Assembly (NCBI GenBank): GCA_946902875.1
Contig: OX336337.1
Coordinates: 1,922,001-1,986,000, forward strand
DNA length: 64,000 bases
Direction of reading: 5' to 3'
Source of the DNA: Nematopogon swammerdamellus
Taxonomy: Eukaryota > Arthropoda > Insecta > Lepidoptera > Adelidae
Made by a program: the position numbers and the translations under genes. Below the pieces are notes generated by a model. That model did no database searches and was not told where the DNA came from. It was given only the letters and a program-made list of their open reading frames with translations. Below are positions 31,261 through 42,200 of this stretch, piece after piece; positions within the stretch are counted from its first letter, which is position 1, and every line of letters begins with the position of its first letter.

Positions 31261-31895
31261 CACTGAAACTGCGTAGGGACGTCAGCTCCCTAAGTGTGTT
31301 CTATCGTCTATTTCATGGGGAGTGTTCGGAGGAGCTGTTTAACGCGATTCTGCCGTCCGCATTCCATCTCCGCACTACGCGTACTGGGCAGGGGATGCAC
31401 CCCTATTCAATCGACCTACCACGGATGCGCACCAACCGGTTCTGCAGGCCTTTTATTCCCAGAACCGGTAAAATGTGGAACGCACCCCCTGGCCCCTGCC
31501 CATCTATTTCCTCTCAAGTACAGCCAGATCACAGAGCACGGAATACCCCCCGCGCGCGCCCCCTCCTAGAGGCGCCCTAAGCGATAATATTTGAAACCCA
31601 ATAACTGGACGCAGTGCTACTAGCGCTTCGTATGTGTGTGTGTGTGTTAGTATCGACAGTACACACAAAGAGGAGCAAGTTAGGCACACGCACAAAACAA
31701 ATGCACACGCACAACACACATATGTAAGTCATAGGCCACGCCTACTGGCTTCAACGCCGTTGTAGGGAAATCGCGCTCAGGGCGTCTCTAGGAGGCGCGG
31801 CGCGCGGCATTTCGTGCTCTGTGAGCCAGATGTTTTTCAACAGGGGCGTTGGTTGGGTTGTCAGGCGGCATGGCATTCGCAATCCCCGTGCATCA
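31261..31895 (+). pseudogene. RTE-like LINE C-terminus, split by hAT MITE
   Basis: Bases 31270-31529 encode SLSVFYRLFHGECSEELFNA and continue to FIPRTGKMWNAP, the C-terminal signature of RTE-type reverse transcriptases. Skipping 31530-31823 plus one 8-bp duplicate, the frame continues as FPLKYSQMFFNRGV. It is a truncated dead copy. Confidence 0.75.
31530..31823. mobile_element. hAT-type MITE with 8-bp target duplication (copy 1)
   Basis: 294 bp with inverted ends CACAGAGCACG / CGTGCTCTGTG. The flanks are AGCCAGAT at 31522-31529 and 31824-31831, a perfect 8-bp duplication. The interior has a (TG)n segment and no coding frame of its own. Its sister is at 53762-54051. Confidence 0.92.
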
Positions 31896-31918
31896 CATAA
31901 TGTCTTCTCTTCCGCACA

Positions 31919-32179
31919 CTGAATGACCCTGCAGCTCCTAAATACCTGAGTGAGCGGTTTGAGTTCCTCCGTTCCTATGGCCTCTCTCTGAGTACATCTG
32001 ACTATCTACTTCCAGCAATACCAACTCAGTCTAGTTCGTTTTACACGGACTCATTTACAGTCAATGCGGCTCGCATGTGGAATCATTTGCCTGAACAGGT
32101 ACGGCGCTCCACTACTATCCACATGTTTAGAGAACGTATTCGCAAACTGTTTCTATCTGATTCTGATGGCGACGAGTAA
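31919..32179 (+). pseudogene. Second LINE reverse transcriptase C-terminus
   Basis: An open 86-codon frame ends in TAA at 32179. It includes NAARMWNHLPEQVRRSTTIH and MFRERIRKLFL, the motif pattern (W-N-L-P-x-x-V-R followed by F-x-x-R-L/I) at the end of many CR1/Jockey/I-type polymerases. It differs from the RTE-like fragment just before it, so two LINE 3' ends lie side by side. Confidence 0.65.
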
Positions 32180-32238
32180 CATAACTTAATTTCACTTAAT
32201 TACGTTCTTGTAACTTCTATTCAGTTGGTTTTATATTA

Positions 32239-32417
32239 TAATATTTATTGAAAAAGAACACATGTTTTTTTATACACATTTTATATATTTCGGCGAATGC
32301 CGTCTTCAGTAATTAATTATCTATTAAATTAATAGATAATTAATTACTGAAGACGGCATTCGCCGAAATATATAAAATGTGTATAAAAAAACATGTGTTC
32401 TTTTTCAATAAATATTA
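32239..32417. repeat. 178-bp palindrome, perfect by eye
   Basis: TAATATTTATTGAAAAAGAA at the left pairs with its complement ending at 32417. The arms meet at CTATTAAATTAATAG with essentially no loop. No mismatch was found on reading. AT-rich and non-coding. Confidence 0.9.
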
Positions 32418-33116
32418 AGAAGCACTAAAAAGTGATATGTATATTTTCTTTTAATATAAAAATATTATAATAAATTCATTTAATATTATAAAATATATGT
32501 GTATATATGTATTTGTAATTTATGCATAAATATAATATGTACGTACCTTATAGTATTTATTTTATGTATATATGTTTGTGTCCATTTATTTAATAGCGGC
32601 AACACGACATGACATTTTTACGATTCTTGTGCACGTTTAGTTTTAATGCTGTTGCTTCAGTCACACATTACTATAAAGCATAAATAATAACAATTACACT
32701 GATAATTCTGTCTACAAAAGACTTAGTGCATCAGTTCTAAAGAATCTTTGTCAAATTGTAATACGTAATTTTGACTATCGATTGCTTACAGGCAATACCT
32801 CGTAACCCACAAAAAATCTGAAATCGAGTTAAGTGTGCCGAAAAATTTCAAATTTAAAACTTTATGTGTTTGAAAAAACTCGCAACCCACGTTCTATTAA
32901 ATTTAAATTTGAAATAGTGGCAATAAATCACTTCCCCAAGCGAGTGGTAACACATTCAGCGAAATTTGCGCGCAATTTCTCGCAAGCCACACACAACAGC
33001 CTGTCAAAATAGTCAAAAAAATATATTTATTTTGAATCAAATTTTTTATTATACCTATTAAAAGCAATCAAACAAGAACAAAAACCACAAAATATTTACA
33101 TTTATTTAATTATTAG
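32418..33116. other. Unassigned AT-rich stretch
   Basis: Very AT-rich with scattered TATATGT words. No frame or repeat is recognised. Confidence 0.4.
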
Positions 33117-33287
33117 GAGGCAAAGCGGCTTACCAAATATATTGGGATGGCCGTGTACGCTGCTTCAGGAGAACGTCGATCGCTCGAGTTCCTGAGGCAG
33201 CGTATCAGTGTGGCCATCCAACGTGGTAATGCCGCTAGCGTTCTTGGAACCGTGCCCACATCGTCTCACCTGGAGAAGGGTTACTAG
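33117..33287 (+). pseudogene. Mobile-element ORF C-terminus (RISVAIQRGN type)
   Basis: An open frame of 56 codons reads EAKRLTKYIGMAVYAASGER, then FLRQRISVAIQRGNAASVLG, and stops at TAG. I have seen this C-terminus on lepidopteran transposon-derived proteins but cannot name the clade. An in-frame stop precedes it at 33114-33116, and TATTAG just before GAG looks like a splice acceptor. It is therefore either a truncated insertion or a terminal exon. The AT-rich 33288-33465 looks like its 3' untranslated part. Confidence 0.5.
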
Positions 33288-33465
33288 TTTTCTTTTATAG
33301 GTTTTTTAGTAGGTTTTATAGGGCTGTTAGTAGGTTTTATAAGTAGGTTTATTTAATTTATTTACTTAGTTTTAGATAGTTACATTTAGATTTATTTCAG
33401 ATTTAGTATAGTTTTTAATTTAATGTTATTATTTGTTAGTTGTGCATATGCATCCTTACCTATAA

Positions 33466-33676
33466 TAAAATCCAACGTCTGCTTTCTGTCTGTCTGAGTG
33501 TCTGTCTATCCGCTTATAACTCGAGAACCACTGAACCGATTTTAATAAAACAAAATTCTACGGATAGCTTGATTCTTCCCATCAACTAATAGGCTACTTA
33601 CTATCACGCTAAATGGCTTATGAGGTTAGCAGTGAAGTGAAATATGAGAGCGGGCGGAGCCGCGGGCACAGCTTGT
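33466..33676 (+). mobile_element. Short Helitron-like nonautonomous element
   Basis: TCTGTCTGTCTG near the start, GAGAACCACTGAACCGATTT, CTATCACGCTAAATGG and the end GGGCGGAGCCGCGGGCACAG match the layout of the element at 48420-49102. Confidence 0.6.
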
Positions 33677-34286
33677 ATTATTATGTAATTGATTTATTAT
33701 AACCAATTATTTATGAAATAAAATAGTTTTCTTCACCTTCTCCTGTAAAATGGGTTATATGAGTATTGCCTGTAAGCCATCGCTATGTATAAATAATGCA
33801 GCAGCAACTGGACAGTAGGCGGAGCGGTTGGTCTACCAGAGCTCCGTCGCCGGATGAGAGAATTGCAAAGTTTTGGGCTCCGTACCCCGCAGGCTCTCCA
33901 ACTAATTTCGGACTCAGCCACAGGGACCGTAGCATCGGAACTGCCGACATAAGTATAGCATTGACCACGTGTGCTCAAATATACTGGCTGTTTAATATGA
34001 CAATGCAGGGTGTTGCAGTAGTCGCTACATTATGGTACGTTGACACGATGCGAGGTTTCACGCACGAGAAGCATGCCGCCTTCTCGAACGAGAAAACTCG
34101 CATTGAAGAAGCATTCGTGGAACTGTTTACACTATTCCACATCTCGTTCGAGCTCGTCTGTGTTTCTCTATTTGTCAGTTGCAAAAATGGAGTCTGTAGA
34201 CGAAGGTTTGACGTGTATTGGTACAATTTTAGCGTTTATTAAGACGCACGACTTTTGATAAGAAACAAAATAAAGAAGAAAAAACA
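33677..34286. other. Unassigned, includes hAT-like GAACG-rich part
   Basis: 33796-34242 is open for 148 codons on the plus strand, but no motif is recognised and the minus strand is open too. 34035-34160 shares GACACGATGCGAG, CACGCACGAGAA and TTCTCGAACG words with the inverted block at 34640-34850, suggesting two diverged members of one MITE family. Confidence 0.4.
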
Positions 34287-34289
34287 GAA

Positions 34290-34535
34290 AAGATATTTTT
34301 TTTTATAGAAACTGACACGGTTGGCTACATCACCTACAACATCCGTGATGTCAGCCCATAACACATTGGTGAACTAGGTGCCATGTCAGTGCTTCCCTTC
34401 GGTCGTGTCGGGTACACTGAACTGGACGGAAAATACAAACTATTTACATAGGTAGCCGTTTCGACCGACCTTTCATTCAGTGCGGTGGTACCAACCCGGG
34501 CGGGTTAAACCCTACCACCTAGTAATGTAAGAAGG
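34290..34535 (-). repeat. SINE A/B body, inverted
   Basis: T-run, TATAGAAACTGACACGGTTG, ... GGCGGGTTAAACCCTACCAC, ending at AAGAAGGGAGTCAT. The head is missing. Confidence 0.8.
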
Positions 34536-34639
34536 GAGTCATCTGAGATCTATGTGGATAAGGAAATGGATAAGTATATAAAGATAACTTAATCATTTGC
34601 ACATCAGTCCACTTTGTCATGGTGCCGTAAACAATAAAA

Positions 34640-34850
34640 AACCACTAAGAAAACTTTTTTGCACCAACAAACTTCGTGCGAGACGCTCCTCTCGAACGCC
34701 AACTAATAAACATGCATGAACTCGTTCGAGCGCGAACGACGCTGCGTTCGTGAACGCATGCGAGCTTGCGAGAACTGTCTACACGGTGCGTGAATGCGTT
34801 CGAGAAGCAGTTCTCGTGCGTGAACTCGCATCGTGTCAACCAGGCATAAT
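34640..34850 (-). repeat. GAACG/CGTTC-rich MITE-like block
   Basis: Dense GCGTTCG/CGAACGC words in both orientations (subterminal-repeat style) between TTTTGCACCAACAAACTTCG and CGCATCGTGTCAACCAGGCA. Related words occur at 34035-34160. The ends are not clear. 34851-35108 is unassigned. Confidence 0.4.
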
Positions 34851-35108
34851 GTCGGAACTATTCGCGAGCAGATTAGTTGTACCCATTGAGCTATACGTTG
34901 TACTAGAGGATATACTAAGGGCAAGTACTTTCGCCCCATCGAAGAGAGTTGACTAACAAACTTCCTGTCAGTCGACTCCCGGCGGCCGTCGATGCTAGTC
35001 ATGTGTACTTCAACGCTTACACAATAAACTTCGCGCGAAGCGAGACACTAAATACGGACTGTGCTACAGTGCGAGCGAGAGTTGTAGATTCATGATTATT
35101 TCAGGGTT

Positions 35109-35142
35109 GTCGGTTTCACTAATACATATTTGTGAAACCGAC
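35109..35142. repeat. Perfect 11-bp-stem hairpin
   Basis: GTCGGTTTCAC, a 12-base loop, then GTGAAACCGAC. It could be a minimal foldback or a Rho-independent-like chance structure. In a eukaryote no function follows. Confidence 0.6.
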
Positions 35143-35980
35143 TAAACATTTCTAAAAAATAAGTAATATTTTATGTGTAAGTATCTTAGTTCAATTTATT
35201 AATGTATTCGTTTATTTACACATTTTTATTAATTTATTTATGCACATAATTAATTTATTTATTTTTATTTTTATTTATTAATTATTATTACAGGGTTGTC
35301 ACCAGTGATAGTAATAGGTAGGGCTTATTTACCTAAACTTCGAGGAACAGAGTAAAAAATTGGAGACTTCCTTACGACAATATTTTTTTCCGGTTTAATA
35401 ATATTCATGATGTTTTAATTTCGCAATTTAAAAAAAGTGGCCACTTTTTTTAAATCGCGAAATAAAAAAATATTATCAAAACAATTACTTATAGCTGTTT
35501 TTGAGAAAATCGATCTTATCAATAAAATGGCGCCTCTCTGAGCGTGGCTTTGTGAGTAGAGGTCTTTTTGGCTCAGTCGAATGTACCACTGGTCCCTCGG
35601 CACAGCCGTTGACTTACATAAAAAAAAATTTAAGACCCTTTTTTTTAATAATGTTCTCATATTTCAATTAATTCAATTTTATTCATTTTTTCATTACTTG
35701 AAACCCCGTTATACCTTACAAGACTCATCACGGTGAACATGGCTAATATTATATTAATCTTAAGTTTTCCTAAAATAGAAACTTCATCATATGAATGTTT
35801 TGTTGGAGGGAATTTGTTGTATCTTTCATTATGAGGACGTTGCTATATTGAACAAAAGAAATTACAATCGTTGATTTAAAATAATAAATAAGTAAAAAAA
35901 AACAACATTTTGCTTCAATCAAACGAAAAATCACTGTCATTGCACTGACAACCCTATGCGTTCCGCAAACGCCGTGCCGT
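35143..35980. other. Unassigned AT-rich stretch with small palindrome
   Basis: 35419-35462 is a small palindrome centred on GTGGCCAC with T/A-rich arms. Nothing else is recognised. Confidence 0.4.
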
Positions 35981-36279
35981 GCGCGACGTAATTCAGCGCT
36001 GCACATCGTTAGACGATCGCTATTTATTTTAATACTGGTGCTGCGTGCAGCGTTTATATTTAGCTTCACAGCTGCTTAATACCCCGATTCATTCCACAAA
36101 CTCCGCCTACTTACCAACACCACCGAATATAATATATTGACATACACTGATGGCTCGCCTGTGTTAGCTCGTGCACAACGTAATTGCAGCGCTGCACTGT
36201 GGCTGCACATCGTTAGACGCTCGCAATTTATTTTACTACTGTTGCTGCGTGCAGCGTTTACTTAGCTTCACAGCTGCTT
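35981..36279 (+). repeat. Two-copy direct repeat (~100 bp)
   Basis: 35981-36077 and 36171-36279 share CAGCGCTGCAC, CATCGTTAGACG, GCTGCGTGCAGCGTTTA and TAGCTTCACAGCTGCTT in order, separated by about 93 bp of different sequence. Confidence 0.7.
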
Positions 36280-36511
36280 CACGGCGTATGCGTCACAGAA
36301 TAGATACTGCTTGCATTCCCCTGCCCGCTCCACCTTTCCTCATACCGCAGTTTTTGTTGTCAAAGATTCGTTCAATCTTTCTTAGTAGTGTTTCCTCTAA
36401 GTATAACATTATTTCTCTATGGTTGTAACGATAAGAATAAAAAAAAAAACCAGCCGAGTCCGAGTCGGACTCGCGCACCGAGTACTTAGAGTACAAATGT
36501 CGAACCTTTAA

Positions 36512-37251
36512 GTTTTTTTTTTATGGAAACTGACACGGGTGGCTACATCACCTACAACATTTGTGATGTCAGCCCATAACACCGGGTGAATTTGGTGCCA
36601 CGTCAGTGCTTCCCTTCGGTCGTGCCGGCTACACTGAACTGGACGGAAAACACAAACTATTTACATAGCCGTTTCGACCGACCCTTCATTCGGTGCGGTG
36701 GTATCAGCCCGGGCGGGTTAAACCCTACCACCTAGTAATAATAAGAAGGGAGTCATATATCTTAGTCGCCTTCTATGAATTTTTTTTTTTTTTTTTATTT
36801 AATCCGGTTTGGGTGGCTGAGTCGGAGGGGCCAAAGCACATGCTCTAACCAGCCAATATCACCTCCGAGAAGGTAGGTGCCATGCCGGAGACTTCCCTGG
36901 ATTGCTGGCTATACTGGACTAGAGGAGAACACAACCGAGGTTGCTTGCGGCCATCTTACATCCACTACGGTGGTACCAACCCACTCGACTACAATTTGAG
37001 CCTAGCACCTAGTAAGGGGCAAGGGAAGGGACCTACAGTTTTACACCGGTTCCGAACGGTGAAGCAGCGGGTGTAGGTATGCACGTAAATTTTTTTCGTC
37101 AGAAAAAACTCATTGGTACACGCCGACCGGATTCGAACCTCGGACCTCCCTCATGAGAAGCCGATGCCTAAACCACTCGGCCGGACATACACGGGGAGAG
37201 TTGCATCGGGGCTATTCTTTTAAAGTACCGGCCACACACGGTACATTATTA
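36512..37251 (-). mobile_element. SINE B split by a SINE C insertion
   Basis: The A/B body lies at 36512-36772. Its head (ACACGGGGAGAG..CTATTCTTTTAAAGTACCGG) reappears at 37187-37251. The gap is occupied by a SINE C in the same orientation. The CGCCTTTTACGACATAC motif of the head is what was split. A 35-bp E-type fragment lies just upstream at 36451-36485. Confidence 0.78.
36779..37186 (-). mobile_element. SINE C (tRNA-Leu-like head)
   Basis: On the minus strand it begins with a tRNA-like head whose B box is GGTTCGAATCC and whose A-box side reads GGCCGAGTGGTTTAGGC. The body and a poly(A) end at 36779-36800 follow. The sequence resembles the long-variable-arm tRNA class (Leu/Ser). The CCA-end region has drifted, so this is a retroposon, not a tRNA gene. 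Confidence 0.82.
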
Positions 37252-37257
37252 TTATTT

Positions 37258-37341
37258 AAGTCGTTAGACACCTTATGGGTGGCACGTCGCGCTTTATTAG
37301 CACTTTTATAAACCTATATTATGTTTATAAAAGTGCTTACA
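37258..37341 (+). repeat. RTE-like 3' tail fragment and hairpin
   Basis: CGTTAGACACCTTATGGGTG matches the 3' tails of the RTE-like fragments elsewhere. It is followed by a 15-bp stem, AGCACTTTTATAAAC and complement, at 37299-37337. Confidence 0.55.
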
Positions 37342-37374
37342 TTATTCTCTTTGAAAAATGTTATGAAAATATTT

Positions 37375-37766
37375 GTCAGCCTCGATAGCTCAGTGGTGCA
37401 GACAGTCAACTGTCGCTATTGAATGTAAGCATCGCTGGGTGCGGTCAGTGCTTGGATGGGTGACCGCTGACCGTTGGAGGCTGAGCGAGGTTCGGATTCC
37501 TCGTAAAACTGTAGGTCCCTTCCCTTCTAATCTTACTTGGTGGTAGGGTTTAACCCGCCCGGGTTGGTACCACCGCACTGAATGAAACGTCGGTCTAAAC
37601 GGCTATGTAAATAGTTTGTGTTTTCCGACCAGTTCAGTGTAGCCGGCACGATCAAAGAGGGAAGCACTAACATGGCACCTAGTTCACCCGGTGTTATGGG
37701 CTGACATCACGGACGTTGTAGGTGATGTAGCCAACCGGGTCAGTTTCCATAAAAAAAATAAAAAAT
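37375..37766 (+). mobile_element. SINE A, full length, 5S/tRNA chimeric head
   Basis: The head starts GTCAGCCTCGATAGCTCAG (tRNA A box TAGCTCAGTGGT). It passes into a 5S rRNA-like internal promoter segment (GCTGGGTGCGGTCAGTGC, then GATGGGTGACCGC) and then returns to a tRNA-like B box (GGTTCGGATTCC). The body and A-rich tail follow. Such an element would be transcribed by RNA polymerase III and copied by a LINE. Confidence 0.85.
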
Positions 37767-37865
37767 GTGGGTAACTTTGCTCAGGAAATTCAGGATCGGT
37801 GGGTTTTATTTATCCTTTTACTTAGAATCACTTTTGGTTTTTGTGCTCACATAAGGTGCCTTAGA

Positions 37866-38402
37866 CATATAAAATAAAAGGTTAATTAAAAATTAAAAAA
37901 AACCCCGACTCTTAAAAATTCAAAAATTATTTCCGCTTACTTACTTGAAGGAGTCGGGGGACTGGTAAGTAAATAAAATATAAAAACTCAGACCTGCGCG
38001 GGTATTTACTTAGCGGTCCTCATATGTAAATACCATGTCTGTGGCATCGTAGCTCCCAAACGGATGGACAGATTTAGATGCGGTTTTTTTTATTAGAAAG
38101 CTAGTTTAATCGGGATGGTTCTTAGTTATGTTTGTAATCAAGTAACCAAGTAATTAAGTAATAAAAAAATTTATTATCTTACCAAGTGGACGGATTAGCA
38201 TGCGGTTTGACCCTTAAAAATTTAAAAATAATTTCAGTTTACTTACTTAAAGGAGTCGGGGGACCGCTAAGTAAATGAAATATAAAAACTCAGAGCTGCG
38301 CGGGTATTTACTTAGCGGTCCACCGACTCTTTTATTTAAGTAAGTAAACGGAAATTGTTTTGGATTTTCTAAGGGTCGGGGTTTTCTTTAATTTGTAATT
38401 TA
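37866..38402 (+). mobile_element. H-type element with two foldbacks
   Basis: Two segments (37900-38030 and 38215-38395) each carry TTCCG(C/T)TTACTTACTT, GGAGTCGGGGGAC and TACTTAGCGGTC. Between them lies the GCATCGTAGCTCCCAAACGG part seen at the end of the other H-type copies. This looks like a rearranged or doubled H element. 38403-38680 is unassigned. Confidence 0.55.
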
Positions 38403-38751
38403 ATTCTGTGTGGGCCTGTCTAGCCCATCATCCCGCCGAGTAGTTCGAGTGTTCGGTCGCTTAGTTCGCGGACACGCTCTGCGTGTATGTGTGTCATGTA
38501 CAAACAGATCAACAAGCAGTCACCCGGGGACGTGGCTGATTAAATAGTTGGGGTTTAGTTGCCAAGTTCGACCCAGAACTAGGCACTTACTTATGTACAT
38601 AGATTAGGAAAGAGGCTGTTTGATATTCATATAATTATACGTTGGAGAGAAAGTCATACAAAGTCAGTTGAGCTGCATTGCGACGATGAAGTACCGATAC
38701 CTCCTACCTAAAAAATCACAATTTTACAGGAGACGAAAAAAACTATCTATT

Positions 38752-39169
38752 TTTTTTGTATATATATATATATATTTATGTAATCCGGTATGGGTGGCTG
38801 AGTTGGAGGGGCCAAAGCGCATGCTCCGACCAGCCAATATCACCTCCGAGAAGGTAGGTGCCATACCGGAGACTTCCCTGGATTGCTGGCTATACTGGAC
38901 TAGAGGAGAACACAACCGAGGTTGCTATGCGGCCATCTTACATCCAGTACGGTGGTACCAACCCAGTCGGCTACAAATTGAGCCTACCACCTGTAAGGGG
39001 CAAGGGAAGGGACCTACAGTTTTACACCGGTTCCGAACGGTGAAGCAGCAGGTGTAGGTATGCACGTAATTTTTTTCGTCAGAAAATACTCATTGGTACA
39101 CGCCGACGGGATTCGAATCGCGGACCTCTCGCATGAGAAGCCGATGCCCAAACCACTCGGCCACCCGCC
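38752..39169 (-). mobile_element. SINE C, full length
   Basis: The T/A-rich tail at 38752-38780 precedes TAATCCGGTATGGGTGGCTG. The head complement at the right end includes GGATTCGAATCGCGGACC and CCACTCGGCCACCCGCC. It lies just left of the 36-bp satellite. Confidence 0.82.
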
Positions 39170-39251
39170 TCGTCATTGTTGAAAACGTGCCATACCGGAG
39201 ACTTTAGTACTGTTTAAAGTACATTAATACAATTTCAGCTAGGATATTTAT

Positions 39252-42200
39252 TTACTGAGTTAGTATGAGATAGGAGGTATTGATTTTTTACTGAGTTAGT
39301 ATGAGATAGGAGGTATTGATTTTTTACTGAGTTAGTATGAGATAGGAGGTATTGATTTTTTACTGAGTTAGTATGAGATAGGAGGTAGTGATTTTTTACT
39401 GAGTTAGTATGAGATAGGAGGTATTGATTTTTTACTGAGTTAGTATGAGATAGGAGGTATTGATTTTTTACTGAGTTAGTATGAGATAGGAGGTATTGAT
39501 TTTTTACTGAGTTAGTATGAGATAGGAGGTATTGATTTTTTACTGAGTTAGTATGAGATAGGAGGTATTGATTTTTTACTGAGTTAGTATGAGATAGGAG
39601 GTAGTGATTTTTTACTGAGTTAGTATGAGATAGGAGGTATTGATTTTTTACTGAGTTAGTATGAGATAGGAGGTATTGATTTTTTACTGAGTTAGTATGA
39701 GATAGGAGGTATTGATTTTTTACTGAGTTAGTATGAGATAGGAGGTATTGATTTTTTACTGAGTTAGTATGAGATAGGAGGTATTGATTTTTTACTGAGT
39801 TAGTATGAGATAGGAGGTAGTGATTTTTTACTGAGTTAGTATGAGATAGGAGGTATTGATTTTTTACTGAGTTAGTATGAGATAGGAGGTATTGATTTTT
39901 TACTGAGTTAGTATGAGATAGGAGGTATTGATTTTTTACTGAGTTAGTATGAGATAGGAGGTATTGATTTTTTACTGAGTTAGTATGAGATAGGAGGTAT
40001 TGATTTTTTACTGAGTTAGTATGAGATAGGAGGTATTGATTTTTTACTGAGTTAGTATGAGATAGGAGGTATTGATTTTTTACTGAGTTAGTATGAGATA
40101 GGAGGTATTGATTTTTTACTGAGTTAGTATAAGATAGGAGGTATAGATTTTTACTGAGTTAGTATGAGATAGGAGGTATTGATTTTTTACTGAGTTAGTA
40201 TGAGATAGGAGGTATTGATTTTTTACTGAGTTAGTATGAGATAGGAGGTATTGATTTTTTACTGAGTTAGTATGAGATAGGAGGTATTGATTTTTTACTG
40301 AGTTAGTATGAGATAGGAGGTATTGATTTTTTACTGAGTTAGTATGAGATAGTTGGTATTGATTTTTTACTGAGTTAGTATGAGATAGGAGGTATTGATT
40401 TTTTACTGAGTTAGTATAAGATAGGAGGTATTGATTTTTTACTGAGTTAGTATGAGATAGGAGGTATTGATTTTTTACTGAGTTAGTATGAGATAGGAGG
40501 TAGTGATTTTTTACTGAGTTAGTATAAGATAAGAGGTATTGATTTTTTACTGAGTTAGTATGAGATAGGAGGTATTGATTTTTTACTGAGTTAGTATGAG
40601 ATAGGAGGTAGTGATTTTTTACTGAGTTAGTATGAGATAGGAGGTAGTGATTTTTTACTGAGTTAGTATGAGATAGGAGGTATTGATTTTTTACTGAGTT
40701 AGTATGAGATAGGAGGTAGTGATTTTTTACTGAGTTAGTATGAGATAGGAGGTAGTGATTTTTTACTGAGTTAGTATGAGATAGGAGGTATTGATTTTTT
40801 ACTGAGTTAGTATGAGATAGGAGGTATTGATTTTTTACTGAGTTAGTATGAGATAGGAGGTATTGATTTTTTACTGAGTTAGTATGAGATAGGAGGTAGT
40901 GATTTTTTACTGAGTTAGTATGAGATAGGAGGTATTGATTTTTTACTGAGTTAGTATGAGATAGGAGGTATTGATTTTTTACTGAGTTAGTATGAGATAG
41001 GAGGTATTGATTTTTTACTGAGTTAGTATGAGATAGGAGGTATTGATTTTTTACTGAGTTAGTATGAGATAGGAGGTATTGATTTTTTACTGAGTTAGTA
41101 TGAGATAGGAGGTATTGATTTTTTACTGAGTTAGTATGAGATAGGAGGTATTGATTTTTTACTGAGTTAGTATGAGATAGGAGGTATTGATTTTTTACTG
41201 AGTTAGTATAAGATAGGAGGTATAGATTTTTTACTGAGTTAGTATGAGATAGGAGGTATTGATTTTTTACTGAGTTAGTATGAGATAGGGGGTATTGATT
41301 TTTTACTGAGTTAGTATGAGATAGGAGGTATTGATTTTTTACTGAGTTAGTATGAGATAGGAGGTATTGATTTTTTACTGAGTTAGTATGAGATAGTTGG
41401 TATTGATTTTTTACTGAGTTAGTATGAGATAGGAGGTATTGATTTTTTACTGAGTTAGTATAAGATAGGAGGTATTGATTTTTTACTGAGTTAGTATGAG
41501 ATAGGAGGTATTGATTTTTTACTGAGTTAGTATGAGATAGGAGGTAGTGATTTTTTACTGAGTTAGTATAAGATAAGAGGTATTGATTTTTTACTGAGTT
41601 AGTATGAGATAGGAGGTATTGATTTTTTACTGAGTTAGTATGAGATAGGAGGTAGTGATTTTTTACTGAGTTAGTATGAGATAGGAGGTAGTGATTTTTT
41701 ACTGAGTTAGTATGAGATAGGAGGTATTGATTTTTTACTGAGTTAGTATGAGATAGGAGGTAGTGATTTTTTACTGAGTTAGTATGAGATAGGAGGTAGT
41801 GATTTTTTACTGAGTTAGTATGAGATAGGAGGTAGTGATTTTTTACTGAGTTAGTATGAGATAGGAGGTATTGATTTTTTACTGAGTTAGTATGAGATAG
41901 GAGGTATTGATTTTTTACTGAGTTAGTATGAGATAGGAGGTATTGATTTTTTACTGAGTTAGTATGAGATAGGAGGTATTGATTTTTTACTGAGTTAGTA
42001 TGAGATAGGAGGTATTGATTTTTTACTGAGTTAGTATGAGATAGGAGGTATTGATTTTTTACTGAGTTAGTATGAGATAGGAGGTATTGATTTTTTACTG
42101 AGTTAGTATGAGATAGGAGGTATTGATTTTTTACTGAGTTAGTATAAGATAGGAGGTATAGATTTTTTACTGAGTTAGTATGAGATAGGAGGTATTGATT

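Noticed and set aside
33796..34242. 148-codon ORF as a gene
   Set aside because: Part of it overlaps a MITE-like GAACG-rich block, and the opposite strand is equally open. No motif was recognised.
37420..37475. 5S rRNA gene
   Set aside because: Only about 44 bases of the 120-base gene are present, flanked by tRNA-like sequence and repeated in every SINE A copy.
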